A DNA stretch of 64,000 nt from Roseovarius tolerans (lineage in GTDB: Bacteria > Pseudomonadota > Alphaproteobacteria > Rhodobacterales > Rhodobacteraceae): the NCBI RefSeq assembly GCF_900109855.1, contig NZ_FOBO01000014.1, positions 1-64,000 on the forward strand, written 5' to 3'. Position numbers and translations under genes: made by a program. The notes beneath the pieces were generated by a model that ran no database searches, was not told the origin of the DNA, and saw only the letters and a program-made list of their open reading frames with translations. Positions 1-7,342 of this stretch are shown here, piece by piece (the first letter of the stretch is position 1; each line of letters begins with the position of its first letter).

Positions 1-242
1 CGGGCGGTATCCCCGGCCAGGCGTTGCTTGCCCGCCTCGAGGAATTCCTTCGACCAAGTGTAATACAGGCTCTCGCTGATACCCTCGCGTCGGCACAGCG
101 CGGCAATGCTCTCCTCGCCGCGCAGGCCCGCCAGCACGATCCTGATCTTCTCTTCCGCCGAGTAATGCTTGCGCGTCTTGCGCTTGATCCCTTTGACCAG
201 CTTGTCAGCCGCGTCCTTCGATGTTCCGGATTTCTTGTTCAT
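1..242 (-). CDS. IS3-family transposase OrfA, partial (cut by window edge)
   Basis: This is the DNA-binding subunit of an IS3-family transposase, normally made as OrfA and as an OrfAB frameshift fusion that recognises the IS ends. Reading from ATG at 242, the protein begins MNKKSGTSKDAADKLV and then shows a helix-turn-helix segment typical of the transposase_8 group (YSAEEKIRIVLAGL, then EESIAALCRREGISESLYY, then WSKEFLEAGKQRLAGD). About 80 residues are visible and the C-terminus and OrfB are off the window. It sits at the outer part of the accessory island, consistent with an IS hitch-hiking in mobile DNA. Family assignment is from motif recognition. Confidence 0.8.
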   Translation of the reverse strand, partial: MNKKSGTSKDAADKLVKGIKRKTRKHYSAEEKIRIVLAGLRGEESIAALCRREGISESLYYTWSKEFLEAGKQRLAGDTA

Positions 243-326
243 CTTCGCTCCTTGGTGGCTGCGATGAACCAGAAATCCTCCGTTACGAAAACCTCAAATC
301 TGTCCCATAGGCGCTGACGTCAGACA
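1..326 (-). mobile_element. IS3-type insertion sequence, left end only
   Basis: The element enters from the window edge and reads leftward. It comprises the 5' part of a transposase OrfA gene and about 84 bases of leader. A plausible terminal inverted repeat begins with TG at about 326 (TGTCTGACGTCAGCGCC read on the minus strand). The matching right end lies outside the window, so the terminus is an inference from position and the TG start. Confidence 0.5.
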
Positions 327-475
327 GTCCTCTCTGACACTAGCCGCTCTCAGGTACAGTGAATGACGTGAAGTGATCCTTCGAGCCGATGGCACAAAGG
401 TAATCTTGCGCGTAAATCGTCTCTAGCCCTCACAGCCAATCGGGAAAAGCGTCTTAGGGCCGACCAAATGGTTAT

Positions 476-1267
476 TCATTCTATGACTTCGGTAGCCATT
501 CGACTCTCAAGCAATTCGTTCTCCACGAGTACGTAGATATCATTTGGCGGTGTTTTAAGACCGTGGATCATTACGCCGGGATCAATACCCATCTCAATCA
601 GATAGCCCATCGTTTCACCTTGGCTAAACTGGATGTCCTCAACCGCAAAGAACACCGGCATATAGCCTGGTGTTTCATAGTAGTGTTGGTGAAGCCCAAC
701 CGCGCCCCCAAGAGAAACCCGACGTTCCACCCCACCGGCGAGTACATATGGACAGGAGGAAAGGCAGACCATTTCTGAGAGTATAAGAGTGTTCAACGAA
801 CGATTTCGTACAAGACGTCCCAGTTCGAGTGCCTCATCAACAATACCGCCAAGGCTATTGATCGCGATGCTGTCCGGTGGCACATCAAGGCCCTCAAGGT
901 AGGCATGCGCTCTTTCTGCGTCTCCGGTAGCGATCTGCCCATGCATGATCACCAAGGAACCGATGTCTGGTTCATCTCGAAGCGAGAAATTCAGGCGAGG
1001 AGGAAGATCAGATGGCAGGTCGATATCTGGTCTTGATCCTGGCTCGGAGAGCTGTGGGTCGTACTGGTTCGGGTTGTATCTCCTAACCTGGTCGCCAGGT
1101 GAGACTGGCTGGGTGATCTCTGGTTTGTCGGAAGGTCTGTCGAGATTCCACCGCGCACCAACGTCCGTCAAGATCAGCAAACCGGCGATCACCACTTGAA
1201 GAAGTAGAATGAACTTGAGTCCTCTACCAATTGTTAGTGAACGGCCTTTCTCAATGAAGCGCTGCAA
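476..1267 (-). CDS. Membrane-anchored ClpP/crotonase-fold serine protease-like protein (COG3904 type)
   Basis: The 263-residue protein has one N-terminal membrane segment (about 18–35), a proline-rich linker (about 40–95) and a ClpP-fold domain that should lie in the periplasm. Fold landmarks are a SLGG turn (138–141), the helix around DEALELGRLVR, a likely nucleophile in CLSSC (Ser170 or Ser171), and a His in VGLHQHY (His193). This matches predicted periplasmic Clp-like proteins, in which the motif before the Ser is Cys-containing. It begins three bases after the stop of the upstream membrane-protein gene, so the two are probably co-translated. The substrate is unknown; proteolytic activity is inferred from the fold, not shown. 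Confidence 0.7.
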   Translation of the reverse strand: MQRFIEKGRSLTIGRGLKFILLLQVVIAGLLILTDVGARWNLDRPSDKPEITQPVSPGDQVRRYNPNQYDPQLSEPGSRPDIDLPSDLPPRLNFSLRDEPDIGSLVIMHGQIATGDAERAHAYLEGLDVPPDSIAINSLGGIVDEALELGRLVRNRSLNTLILSEMVCLSSCPYVLAGGVERRVSLGGAVGLHQHYYETPGYMPVFFAVEDIQFSQGETMGYLIEMGIDPGVMIHGLKTPPNDIYVLVENELLESRMATEVIE

Positions 1268-1270
1268 AGC

Positions 1271-2575
1271 CTAGTCAGCCTCTGAGGTTTTATCGTCTTG
1301 CGATGGCTTGTTGATGCGCAATCGCCTGAGGATCTCGGCATCCGTATCGCCCATTGAGACCTCGACGTCTCTCATCGCGTTTATGGCAGCCTTGAGATCG
1401 GAAAGGGTAAGAGTCTCTTCGATGCTCAGACCGTCTCGGCCACTTCTGATCGCGGCCTGTGTGACGGCAAGGACAAACACGAGAACTCCGGGAAGCAGAT
1501 CGATGGCAATCGCACCCGCCCAAGACGGTGCAAAGCTGCTCGCATATCGAATTACGGCGTCCGCACTCGAGATCGGATTGTAGGCCGTCTCTTGAGGTGG
1601 CTCCATCTCCAGGACTTGTGCAGCCGCCTGCCCGAGTGTCCGGCTGCGCTGATCCAGGGCATCAAGTACGGACCCAATGGTCGTGGATTGAGCTTCCCGC
1701 ACGCTATTTGTACGACCGTCGAGTTCAGGCAGTACAACAGAGGCCGGCAGATCTGCCGCGGCACGGGCTACGAGCAATGCGACAGAGAACTGATTGAGAT
1801 TTGATATAACGCCGGCAAGCCGAACACTTTCTTCAGAAAAGGCTACCGAGCGCTGTTCGACAGGACCCGGTGCGACTGTAAGCCCACGCATCCGGCCGAG
1901 GATTTCATTTCCCTGTTCGAAAGCAGCGTCGATCAAGGGCTGCTGCTCTGCAATCTGGGCTTCGAGGCTCTGCAGTTCTTCGGTTTTTTGTCGTAGGACG
2001 CGATAGACCGCCCCCTCACCTGCCGTCCCTGACAGCTCACCGGACCGCTCCTGCTCGGCAAGTGCTTCAAATGCCTCACGGGCACGGCGGACCTCTCGCT
2101 CCAGGGCCTGCGCGGAAAGGGCAATATCATGGGCTTGCTCGAGCGCGTTCTGATAATCCCGAACGGTCAGATCGAGATGCTGTTCGACTGCAGCCGACCC
2201 TGCGAGAGCGGCAGCATTCAGCCAACTGGACATCGCTATGATTGCGAGGGATCCGACCATCGTGGAGACGGTCAGGCCGATGAACCCACCGGCACTTCGC
2301 ATTGATGGCAGCAGCCGCAGCATGTAGCTCCAGAAAACAAATATGCCGACGGAGACCGCAACCGAGTAGGCAACGGCAGCGAAAAAACTCATCGCACCAG
2401 TGTCTTCAAGAAGCGACGTTACGCCTAGGTAAGTATATATGCCCGACGCTATTGCCAGAACGCCGAGCGCGGCCGGGGTGAAGGTGTCGAGCCATGCGAG
2501 GTGCCCTTCAAGCTCCTTGGCCGTGCGTAGGCCCTTGGTTTCCGCGGCCGTCAAACGCCTGTTTTGGTTGGTCAT
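1271..2575 (-). CDS. Polytopic membrane protein with central coiled coil, function unknown
   Basis: I do not recognise a named family. The 434-residue protein has three closely spaced hydrophobic segments near the N-terminus (about 36–55, 62–85 and 96–120). A long charged, heptad-like region follows (about 130–230, rich in Glu, Gln, Ala and Leu), then a fourth membrane segment (about 352–373) and a charged C-terminal tail. This layout of transmembrane–coiled coil–transmembrane resembles DUF4407-type proteins only in topology. It is the middle gene of a three-gene operon, 21 bases after the SNase-like gene and 3 bases before the ClpP-like gene. It may be a membrane scaffold or sensor for those two enzymes; that role is inference. 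Confidence 0.6.
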   Translation of the reverse strand: MTNQNRRLTAAETKGLRTAKELEGHLAWLDTFTPAALGVLAIASGIYTYLGVTSLLEDTGAMSFFAAVAYSVAVSVGIFVFWSYMLRLLPSMRSAGGFIGLTVSTMVGSLAIIAMSSWLNAAALAGSAAVEQHLDLTVRDYQNALEQAHDIALSAQALEREVRRAREAFEALAEQERSGELSGTAGEGAVYRVLRQKTEELQSLEAQIAEQQPLIDAAFEQGNEILGRMRGLTVAPGPVEQRSVAFSEESVRLAGVISNLNQFSVALLVARAAADLPASVVLPELDGRTNSVREAQSTTIGSVLDALDQRSRTLGQAAAQVLEMEPPQETAYNPISSADAVIRYASSFAPSWAGAIAIDLLPGVLVFVLAVTQAAIRSGRDGLSIEETLTLSDLKAAINAMRDVEVSMGDTDAEILRRLRINKPSQDDKTSEAD

Positions 2576-2596
2576 GCTAGGTTCCCGAAGATTGGT

Positions 2597-3022
2597 TCAG
2601 CAGTAATTTGACTGTGGCAAGCGTGACCGTGCACCGGCTGGCTCGAGGGACCTGTAGCGGCCTCCGGAATACCTTTGACAGTCCAGTGCATGGCCGTTGG
2701 CGATCACGACTGCGCCAACGTCGACCCATTGTCCATCTCGCTCGATGAAGCATGTGCCAACCCAGCGGTCGTATGTGCGGTCGCCATTCAGGTCACAAAA
2801 GACCTGCTCACCGCGCAACAACCTCTCCATAAAGGCCTTTGCTGTTCGTCCGTACCGGTTCGAAAGCTCCGGCGCATCCACTCCATTCAGGCGGACCGGT
2901 GTTCCGGCCACCACAACAGTGTCAGCATCGCGGACATAGGCACTCCCAGAGATCTCTCGGGCGTTGACGGACGTCGTGCCGAAGAAAAGGAATATCGTGA
3001 AGACCGTTAAGAGATGCTTCAA
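2597..3022 (-). CDS. Secreted thermonuclease (SNase)-like protein
   Basis: Staphylococcal-nuclease-like fold, predicted to cut nucleic acid outside the cytoplasm. I chose the TTG at 3022 because it gives an ideal signal peptide (MKHLLTVFTIFLFFG, cleavage near Ala21) with an AGAAGG ribosome-binding site 9 bases upstream. The in-frame ATG at 3133 would bury that signal behind 37 charged residues. Family residues are present: the metal-site Asp pair in RDADT (32–34), Arg44 in VRLNGVDAPE, Glu52 and Arg86 (TYDRWVG), matching Arg35, Glu43 and Arg87 of the S. aureus enzyme. The mature protein is about 120 residues, with Cys76, Cys91, Cys115 and Cys141 possibly forming disulfides. It is the first gene of the 3022–476 operon. 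Confidence 0.75.
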   Translation of the reverse strand: MKHLLTVFTIFLFFGTTSVNAREISGSAYVRDADTVVVAGTPVRLNGVDAPELSNRYGRTAKAFMERLLRGEQVFCDLNGDRTYDRWVGTCFIERDGQWVDVGAVVIANGHALDCQRYSGGRYRSLEPAGARSRLPQSNYC

Positions 3023-3832
3023 ATTTCTGAACCTTCTGGCGATTTTCGTGAGCTCGAATGCAAGTTCATCAGAACTGCTCAACGATTCCGAGGTACCGTA
3101 GCGCCGTGCAATTATATCGTCGAGCCATATCATATCTGCTGGTCTGAGCTTGCGGCCGCAGCAATTTCAGGTTCCAGTATTTTGTAGACAGCCATTTCAG
3201 AAATTCTGGGACCCACATATCGGTTGCTCCATACGGCTCAGGGATTGTTCCTGAATGGTTGCTCATCACCTGCGCCACCACAGCATTCCCTGTGGGTGAA
3301 CCACTTTCAGCGGGCTACTCCACAAGACTCGGTTTCTCTACAACAACTTCGTCGAGCGACTTTAGCGATCCCGGGAATACGAATGCGACTATTTCAATGC
3401 AGGAAAAACAGGACCAGGTTGGAAAGTCGCCGTCCAAATGTGGATAAAGTTTTACACCTCAAAACGCCCATACTCCGCTCTTGGCGACAAACATCTGGCC
3501 GCGGTCTATTGGCTGAGAAAAGACTAAAACCAACCCGATCAACAGGAGCAGAGAGTAGCTTGAATCAAGCCAGATACTGTCAGAACATTTGAGAGTATCT
3601 CAAATCTACGAAATCAATCCAACCAGCTTCTCCCGCGCCCGTAAAAATTGCGTTCCATCCCTCACCAATGTCAAATTTAGTCAAATTTCTGCTTTGACTC
3701 GTGCATATGGGGGAGAACGATAGCGCTTCAGAAAACTCTGTTTTTCTGAATTTATATTTGCATCCAGATGCTTGAATGCTATCGCATTGGAAATACGAGA
3801 GGCACATTGGGCTCAAGCGGGAGAGAGAAGAA
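3023..3832. other. Intergenic region, no supported gene
   Basis: About 810 bases between the divergent SNase-like gene and the lipoprotein gene. Short open frames occur on both strands but none has a convincing ribosome-binding site, codon bias or recognisable motif. The region must contain the promoters of both flanking genes; I cannot place them with confidence. Confidence 0.5.
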
Positions 3833-4237
3833 GTGATCAAAAATATTCGGTTTGTTAGCGCTCTAGTGCTCACTTCATTTGTTGCGGCATGTAGCACACC
3901 ACGCGAGAGTTGTATCTCAAATGCGACGAGCGACTACCGAACACTGCAAAGCCTAATATCCGAAGCACAGCAAAACATCTCCAGAGGCTACGCCCTGCAT
4001 TCTGAAACCGTGCCTTATACAGTCCAAGGAATTTGCTACAGGACTGACCCCAATACCTATCAATCAATTCCTTATTCTTGCCCGTCAACTCAGTATAGAA
4101 CTCAAACTACTCCAGTCTCAATCGACGTGAATGCAGAAAGGGCAAAGCTAAAGCAGTATCAGACTTTCTTGCCTGAATACGCTGCCCAAGCAAACGCTGC
4201 AGTTCGTCAATGTGAAGCTCAGTTCCCTGAAAGTTAG
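3833..4237 (+). CDS. Small putative lipoprotein, function unknown
   Basis: The GTG start at 3833 is preferred over the in-frame ATG at 3776 because a strong purine-rich ribosome-binding site (GAGAGAGAAGAA) lies just before it and it starts directly at a signal peptide. That peptide (VIKNIRFVSALVLTSF) ends in a lipobox VAAC with acylated Cys20. The mature part, about 115 residues, is rich in Tyr, Gln, Ser and Thr, with a repeated-looking Tyr/Thr segment (YTVQGICYRTDPNTYQSIPY) and several Cys, followed by a helical C-terminus. It should be anchored in the outer or inner membrane facing the periplasm. I do not recognise the family. Base composition is AT-richer than the core genes, as for the rest of the island. 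Confidence 0.6.
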   Translation: MIKNIRFVSALVLTSFVAACSTPRESCISNATSDYRTLQSLISEAQQNISRGYALHSETVPYTVQGICYRTDPNTYQSIPYSCPSTQYRTQTTPVSIDVNAERAKLKQYQTFLPEYAAQANAAVRQCEAQFPES

Positions 4238-4593
4238 TAGAGGCAAGATCAGTCATCGTTCTTGTGAACCTTCCTGTAGGATCGGACATAGAGTGGCAAC
4301 ATGAGCCTGGGATCATGGCCATGTTGCAGGCTTCCATCGCAACAACTCGGGGCGGAAGCCGATTCAAAATACTCCGATGACAAAGGAAGCTCTTGGAACA
4401 CAGCAATGCATCCCCATTGTCCAATTCTGCAAGACTGCAGGGGGTTGGTCCCTCAGTCGTGCATTTGTATCCATGGCAAAATTCTTTTGCGGTGCAATTT
4501 TCCATGTCTTAAGGGGAGCAAGATTTCACCCAGCATGACTCTCGGAAGTGCTTTGTATCAAGCAAGGCAACGCGTAAAAACAATAAGGTATCA
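4238..4593. other. Intergenic region, no supported gene
   Basis: Some 356 bases between the lipoprotein and glycosidase genes. I see no convincing coding frame. The sequence just before 4594 should carry the glycosidase promoter, which I could not pinpoint. Confidence 0.5.
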
Positions 4594-5706
4594 ATGATGA
4601 TTGACCGCAGAAGGTTTTTGGCGGCAACGACGTGCTTCGCGTACCTCGGTAGCGAGGTGAAGGCATTATCCCCTGAAGATGCTGACCCGTTTGCGGGCCA
4701 ACTTCTCATAACAGGATTCCGGGGCACTGGCCCCTCGGATCCGGAGGTGGATCAGCTTCGGCGCTATATTGAAGATGGAATTGTCTCAGGCGTGATTTTG
4801 CTTCGGCGGAACATCCGGTCGCCGGAACAGCTTTTGAACCTAACGACGTCGCTACAGTCCACGTCATCAGAGCATCCAGTGATCATAGCTATCGACCAAG
4901 AGGGGGGTGAGGTTACACGTCTTGATCGCAGGAGTGGTTTTTTGCCATGGATGTCCGCCGCAGATATGGCGGCATCGGGACGCAAGAACGATGAGGTTTT
5001 CGAGTATTACTCGGTCCGGGCACGAGAATTGTCGGTAGTCGGTGTGAACCTGAATCTCGGACCTGTGGTCGATCTGAATGTAAATCCGTACAATCCGATC
5101 ATAGGCGCCAAGGGACGTGCGTACGGCAGCCAAGTCGAAGATGTAGTCAGGTTCGCAGAGTTGTTCATTCGAGCACACCGCTCAGAGGGCGTGAAGACAT
5201 GTCTGAAGCATTTTCCAGGACATGGGTCGTCAGTCGGAGACAGTCACTTCGGCACCGTGGATATTTCAAAGACTTGGAGCGCCGAAGAGATTGCTCCTTT
5301 TGAGCGTCTAGTGCGTGCGGGATTGGCCGACACAATTATGAATTCTCATGTTCTCCATAGGCACCTATCCGACGCAGCGTGGATCCCCACCTCACTATCA
5401 AAGAGTTCTGTTGCCGAGATGCGAGAAGGTCTTTCTTTTACAGGGCCAATCATTACGGATGATATGCAAATGGGTGCGATAGCGGACTTCATGCCAGCTC
5501 GAGACGCGAGTATCGCTGCCGTCTCGGCTGGTAACTCCCTTCTGATCTATTCGAACTATGCGGATCGATACTCAGTCCGTTCAATAAATGAGGTTCACCA
5601 AAAGCTGATCTCAGCGATACAGGACGGCACGTTGCCCGCGCCGCTTGTCGCCGAGCACGCAAGACTTGTCAGGAATTTTCGGAAGTCCCTTATCAATCAT
5701 CATTGA
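4594..5706 (+). CDS. Glycoside hydrolase family 3 (beta-N-acetylhexosaminidase-like), exported
   Basis: GH3 catalytic-domain protein of 370 residues, similar in layout to NagZ-type beta-N-acetylglucosaminidases that act on peptidoglycan fragments. Key motifs: an early IAIDQEGGEVTRL segment (98–110); the family signature KHFPGHG (205–211) followed by an Asp/His pair (Asp216, His218) typical of the NagZ-like acid/base dyad; and the nucleophile region TDDMQMGAI with Asp289. Only the TIM-barrel domain is present. Unlike cytoplasmic NagZ, it begins with a twin-arginine-like leader (DRRRFLAATTCFAYLG), so export by Tat is likely. Its 3' end overlaps the convergent ClpP/PAN gene by 14 bases. Exact sugar specificity is not readable from the sequence. 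Confidence 0.85.
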   Translation: MMIDRRRFLAATTCFAYLGSEVKALSPEDADPFAGQLLITGFRGTGPSDPEVDQLRRYIEDGIVSGVILLRRNIRSPEQLLNLTTSLQSTSSEHPVIIAIDQEGGEVTRLDRRSGFLPWMSAADMAASGRKNDEVFEYYSVRARELSVVGVNLNLGPVVDLNVNPYNPIIGAKGRAYGSQVEDVVRFAELFIRAHRSEGVKTCLKHFPGHGSSVGDSHFGTVDISKTWSAEEIAPFERLVRAGLADTIMNSHVLHRHLSDAAWIPTSLSKSSVAEMREGLSFTGPIITDDMQMGAIADFMPARDASIAAVSAGNSLLIYSNYADRYSVRSINEVHQKLISAIQDGTLPAPLVAEHARLVRNFRKSLINHH

Positions 5707-6889
5707 CGATGCCTGAAATCACGCCGAGCTGCTCCGTGTACTGACCAATCCCATGCTTCGGAAAACACCAGGCTTTCTTTGGAACATAGCTCCAGGCGAC
5801 ACAATCTGTTGTTGCCTGACAGGCGTGACGGCATTGATCGAGGCTCATGTTTCGCAGGCCTCGAGGATATAAATCATATCCGCGGATATCGAGACCTGTC
5901 GCTTCAATGAAGGGACGGTTGAATATCTCTGGGTTAATACGGCTCGGGTCCGTTATTCCGCTTGTCACATTTTTGGCCATGCTGATGTTCTCTACCCCGG
6001 ATTTCGGCCAGCACCATCGAGTTGCATGAACATAACTCCATGCGGAGCAGCTTGCGGTGCGTTTGCAATATGCTTCGCACTGATCGATGCTCACATTGCG
6101 CAAACCACGGGAATTTAGGTCCATACCGAAGAAATCAGTATCAGAGTATCTTTTCTCGATATCTGGCGTCGCCTCAGGTGCAGGCTGAACCGGTACAGAT
6201 GGTGGTGTTGATCGCGCGGTTTCGGTTGAATCCGGCTGCCGGGATGGACGTTCTAAAGCGCTAGGAGTTGCGTTTATGAAACCATCAACCTCCACGACAC
6301 GATCCAGAAATTGTGTATCATTGAGCCCAAGCCCAAGCTGCTGTTTTTCCAACGCCTTAAAGTAATAAATATCAACCGTACCGAACATCTTTTCATACAC
6401 AAAAGCCGGCGTGTCGAATTCATTCAGTATGCCGATGATGTCTGAAGTCGTATACTGTGTAGAAGCGGTTGTAAGGTCCTTCCGTCCCGATTGCTTTGCA
6501 TTATCAGAACCTGAAAAGAACTGATGAACGCCTAACTCACCGAGCACCATACGCTTGCTACCACCGAGGAAGATTTTCGCGCAGGAGGACTCACAGTTTG
6601 CCTGCTCTGGAATATAGGTGTTCACCCCCTTGTCATTAAGGATACTGGCCATCTGGAGGCCTTCGTAAACGCTGCCACCCGCGCTCGCGGCCACGACCAT
6701 ATCCACGTCGTAGTCTCGCATAGCACGGCGAAGCTCAAACGAATCCCCGTTCTTTATTTCACCGACCAAAAAGAGAACGTTTGGGATTTCGTCGTAGTGG
6801 CGATAGCTCCCATAGGTCGTCACCTCAGCGCCAGCAATGCTCGGTGTGAGCGTGAGTGCCGCGTATACCAGTATCAACATAGAACGCAT
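5693..6889 (-). CDS. Secreted ClpP-fold protease-like protein with two C-terminal PAN/Apple domains
   Basis: The ATG at 6889 gives a clean signal peptide (MRSMLILVYAALTLTP, cleavage near Ala21) with GGGGAAG about 9 bases upstream; the longer in-frame start at 7003 would place 38 charged residues before it. Mature domains: a ClpP/crotonase-like region (about 24–200) with GGSVYEG (71–77), Ser101/Ser102 in CESSC and His122 in GVHQF; a Pro/Ser/Thr linker (about 205–245); then two PAN/Apple modules (about 250–311 and 332–394). Each module carries the pattern RGLRN...DQC and four Cys (271, 275, 281, 293 and 353, 357, 363, 375). PAN modules usually bind carbohydrate or protein, so this may be a targeted extracellular protease. 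That function is inference. Confidence 0.75.
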   Translation of the reverse strand: MRSMLILVYAALTLTPSIAGAEVTTYGSYRHYDEIPNVLFLVGEIKNGDSFELRRAMRDYDVDMVVAASAGGSVYEGLQMASILNDKGVNTYIPEQANCESSCAKIFLGGSKRMVLGELGVHQFFSGSDNAKQSGRKDLTTASTQYTTSDIIGILNEFDTPAFVYEKMFGTVDIYYFKALEKQQLGLGLNDTQFLDRVVEVDGFINATPSALERPSRQPDSTETARSTPPSVPVQPAPEATPDIEKRYSDTDFFGMDLNSRGLRNVSIDQCEAYCKRTASCSAWSYVHATRWCWPKSGVENISMAKNVTSGITDPSRINPEIFNRPFIEATGLDIRGYDLYPRGLRNMSLDQCRHACQATTDCVAWSYVPKKAWCFPKHGIGQYTEQLGVISGIVNDD

Positions 6890-7051
6890 ATTTAGTACTT
6901 CCCCGAATCTCGTTTTCTCGTGAAGTTTTATCAATAAACATGTTGATGTTGGGGCGAAATTCACAATTTCCGCACCTCGTGAAGCTCGGTACTTTCGGCC
7001 CATTTCTGCCGTTCATTAAGTATCTGTCGCTGCGACGCAGCTAGCCAAATA

Positions 7052-7342
7052 CTACACACAGCTCTTGAAGGAAAAACGAACCTCAGTCCCGTCAATCCTT
7101 CGAATCCAGAAGCATCGGGTTCCAAAGTCGCCTCTTCCCACGAAGAAGTGTTCGATGCCAACGCCGGTTTTTGCCAGATAATCGGGATGCCGCTCGATAG
7201 CTGCATTGAGAAACTCTTCGTCCGCTCCGGAGATCCGCTCTTCGAACTCGAAGCGGTACAAAATGCCACGAAAGTGGGCGAGAGCAGCTGATTTCTTTGG
7301 GAAATCAATACCGCCTATATTTACTGGCTGCGCCCTGGCCAT
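7052..7342 (-). CDS. DUF3223 (DCL-like) small protein coupled to hamB
   Basis: The 96-residue protein matches the DUF3223/DCL pattern by recognition: FPKKSAALAHFRGIL near the N-terminus, a central AIERHPDYLAKTGVG segment, then GDFGTRCFWIRRIDG and the terminal FSFKSC. Plant DCL proteins act in plastid RNA maturation, but the bacterial role of DUF3223 is not established. The start codon overlaps the hamB stop (TAATG at 7340–7344), so translation is coupled to that helicase gene. This suggests a role in the same defence locus, though HamA and HamB alone make up the described Hachiman system. Low GC and island position agree with acquisition together with hamAB. Confidence 0.7.
   Translation of the reverse strand: MARAQPVNIGGIDFPKKSAALAHFRGILYRFEFEERISGADEEFLNAAIERHPDYLAKTGVGIEHFFVGRGDFGTRCFWIRRIDGTEVRFSFKSCV

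Noticed and set aside
24..317. Plus-strand 97-residue frame at the left edge
   Set aside because: It is antisense to the transposase OrfA gene, which has clear family motifs.
3069..3281. Minus-strand frame overlapping the long form of the SNase gene
   Set aside because: Overlaps the SNase-like gene's upstream part in another frame and has no family features.
3259..3447. Plus-strand 62-residue Ser/Thr-rich frame in the 3023–3832 spacer
   Set aside because: No ribosome-binding site, no recognisable motif and no coding bias; overlapped by equally long frames on the other strand.
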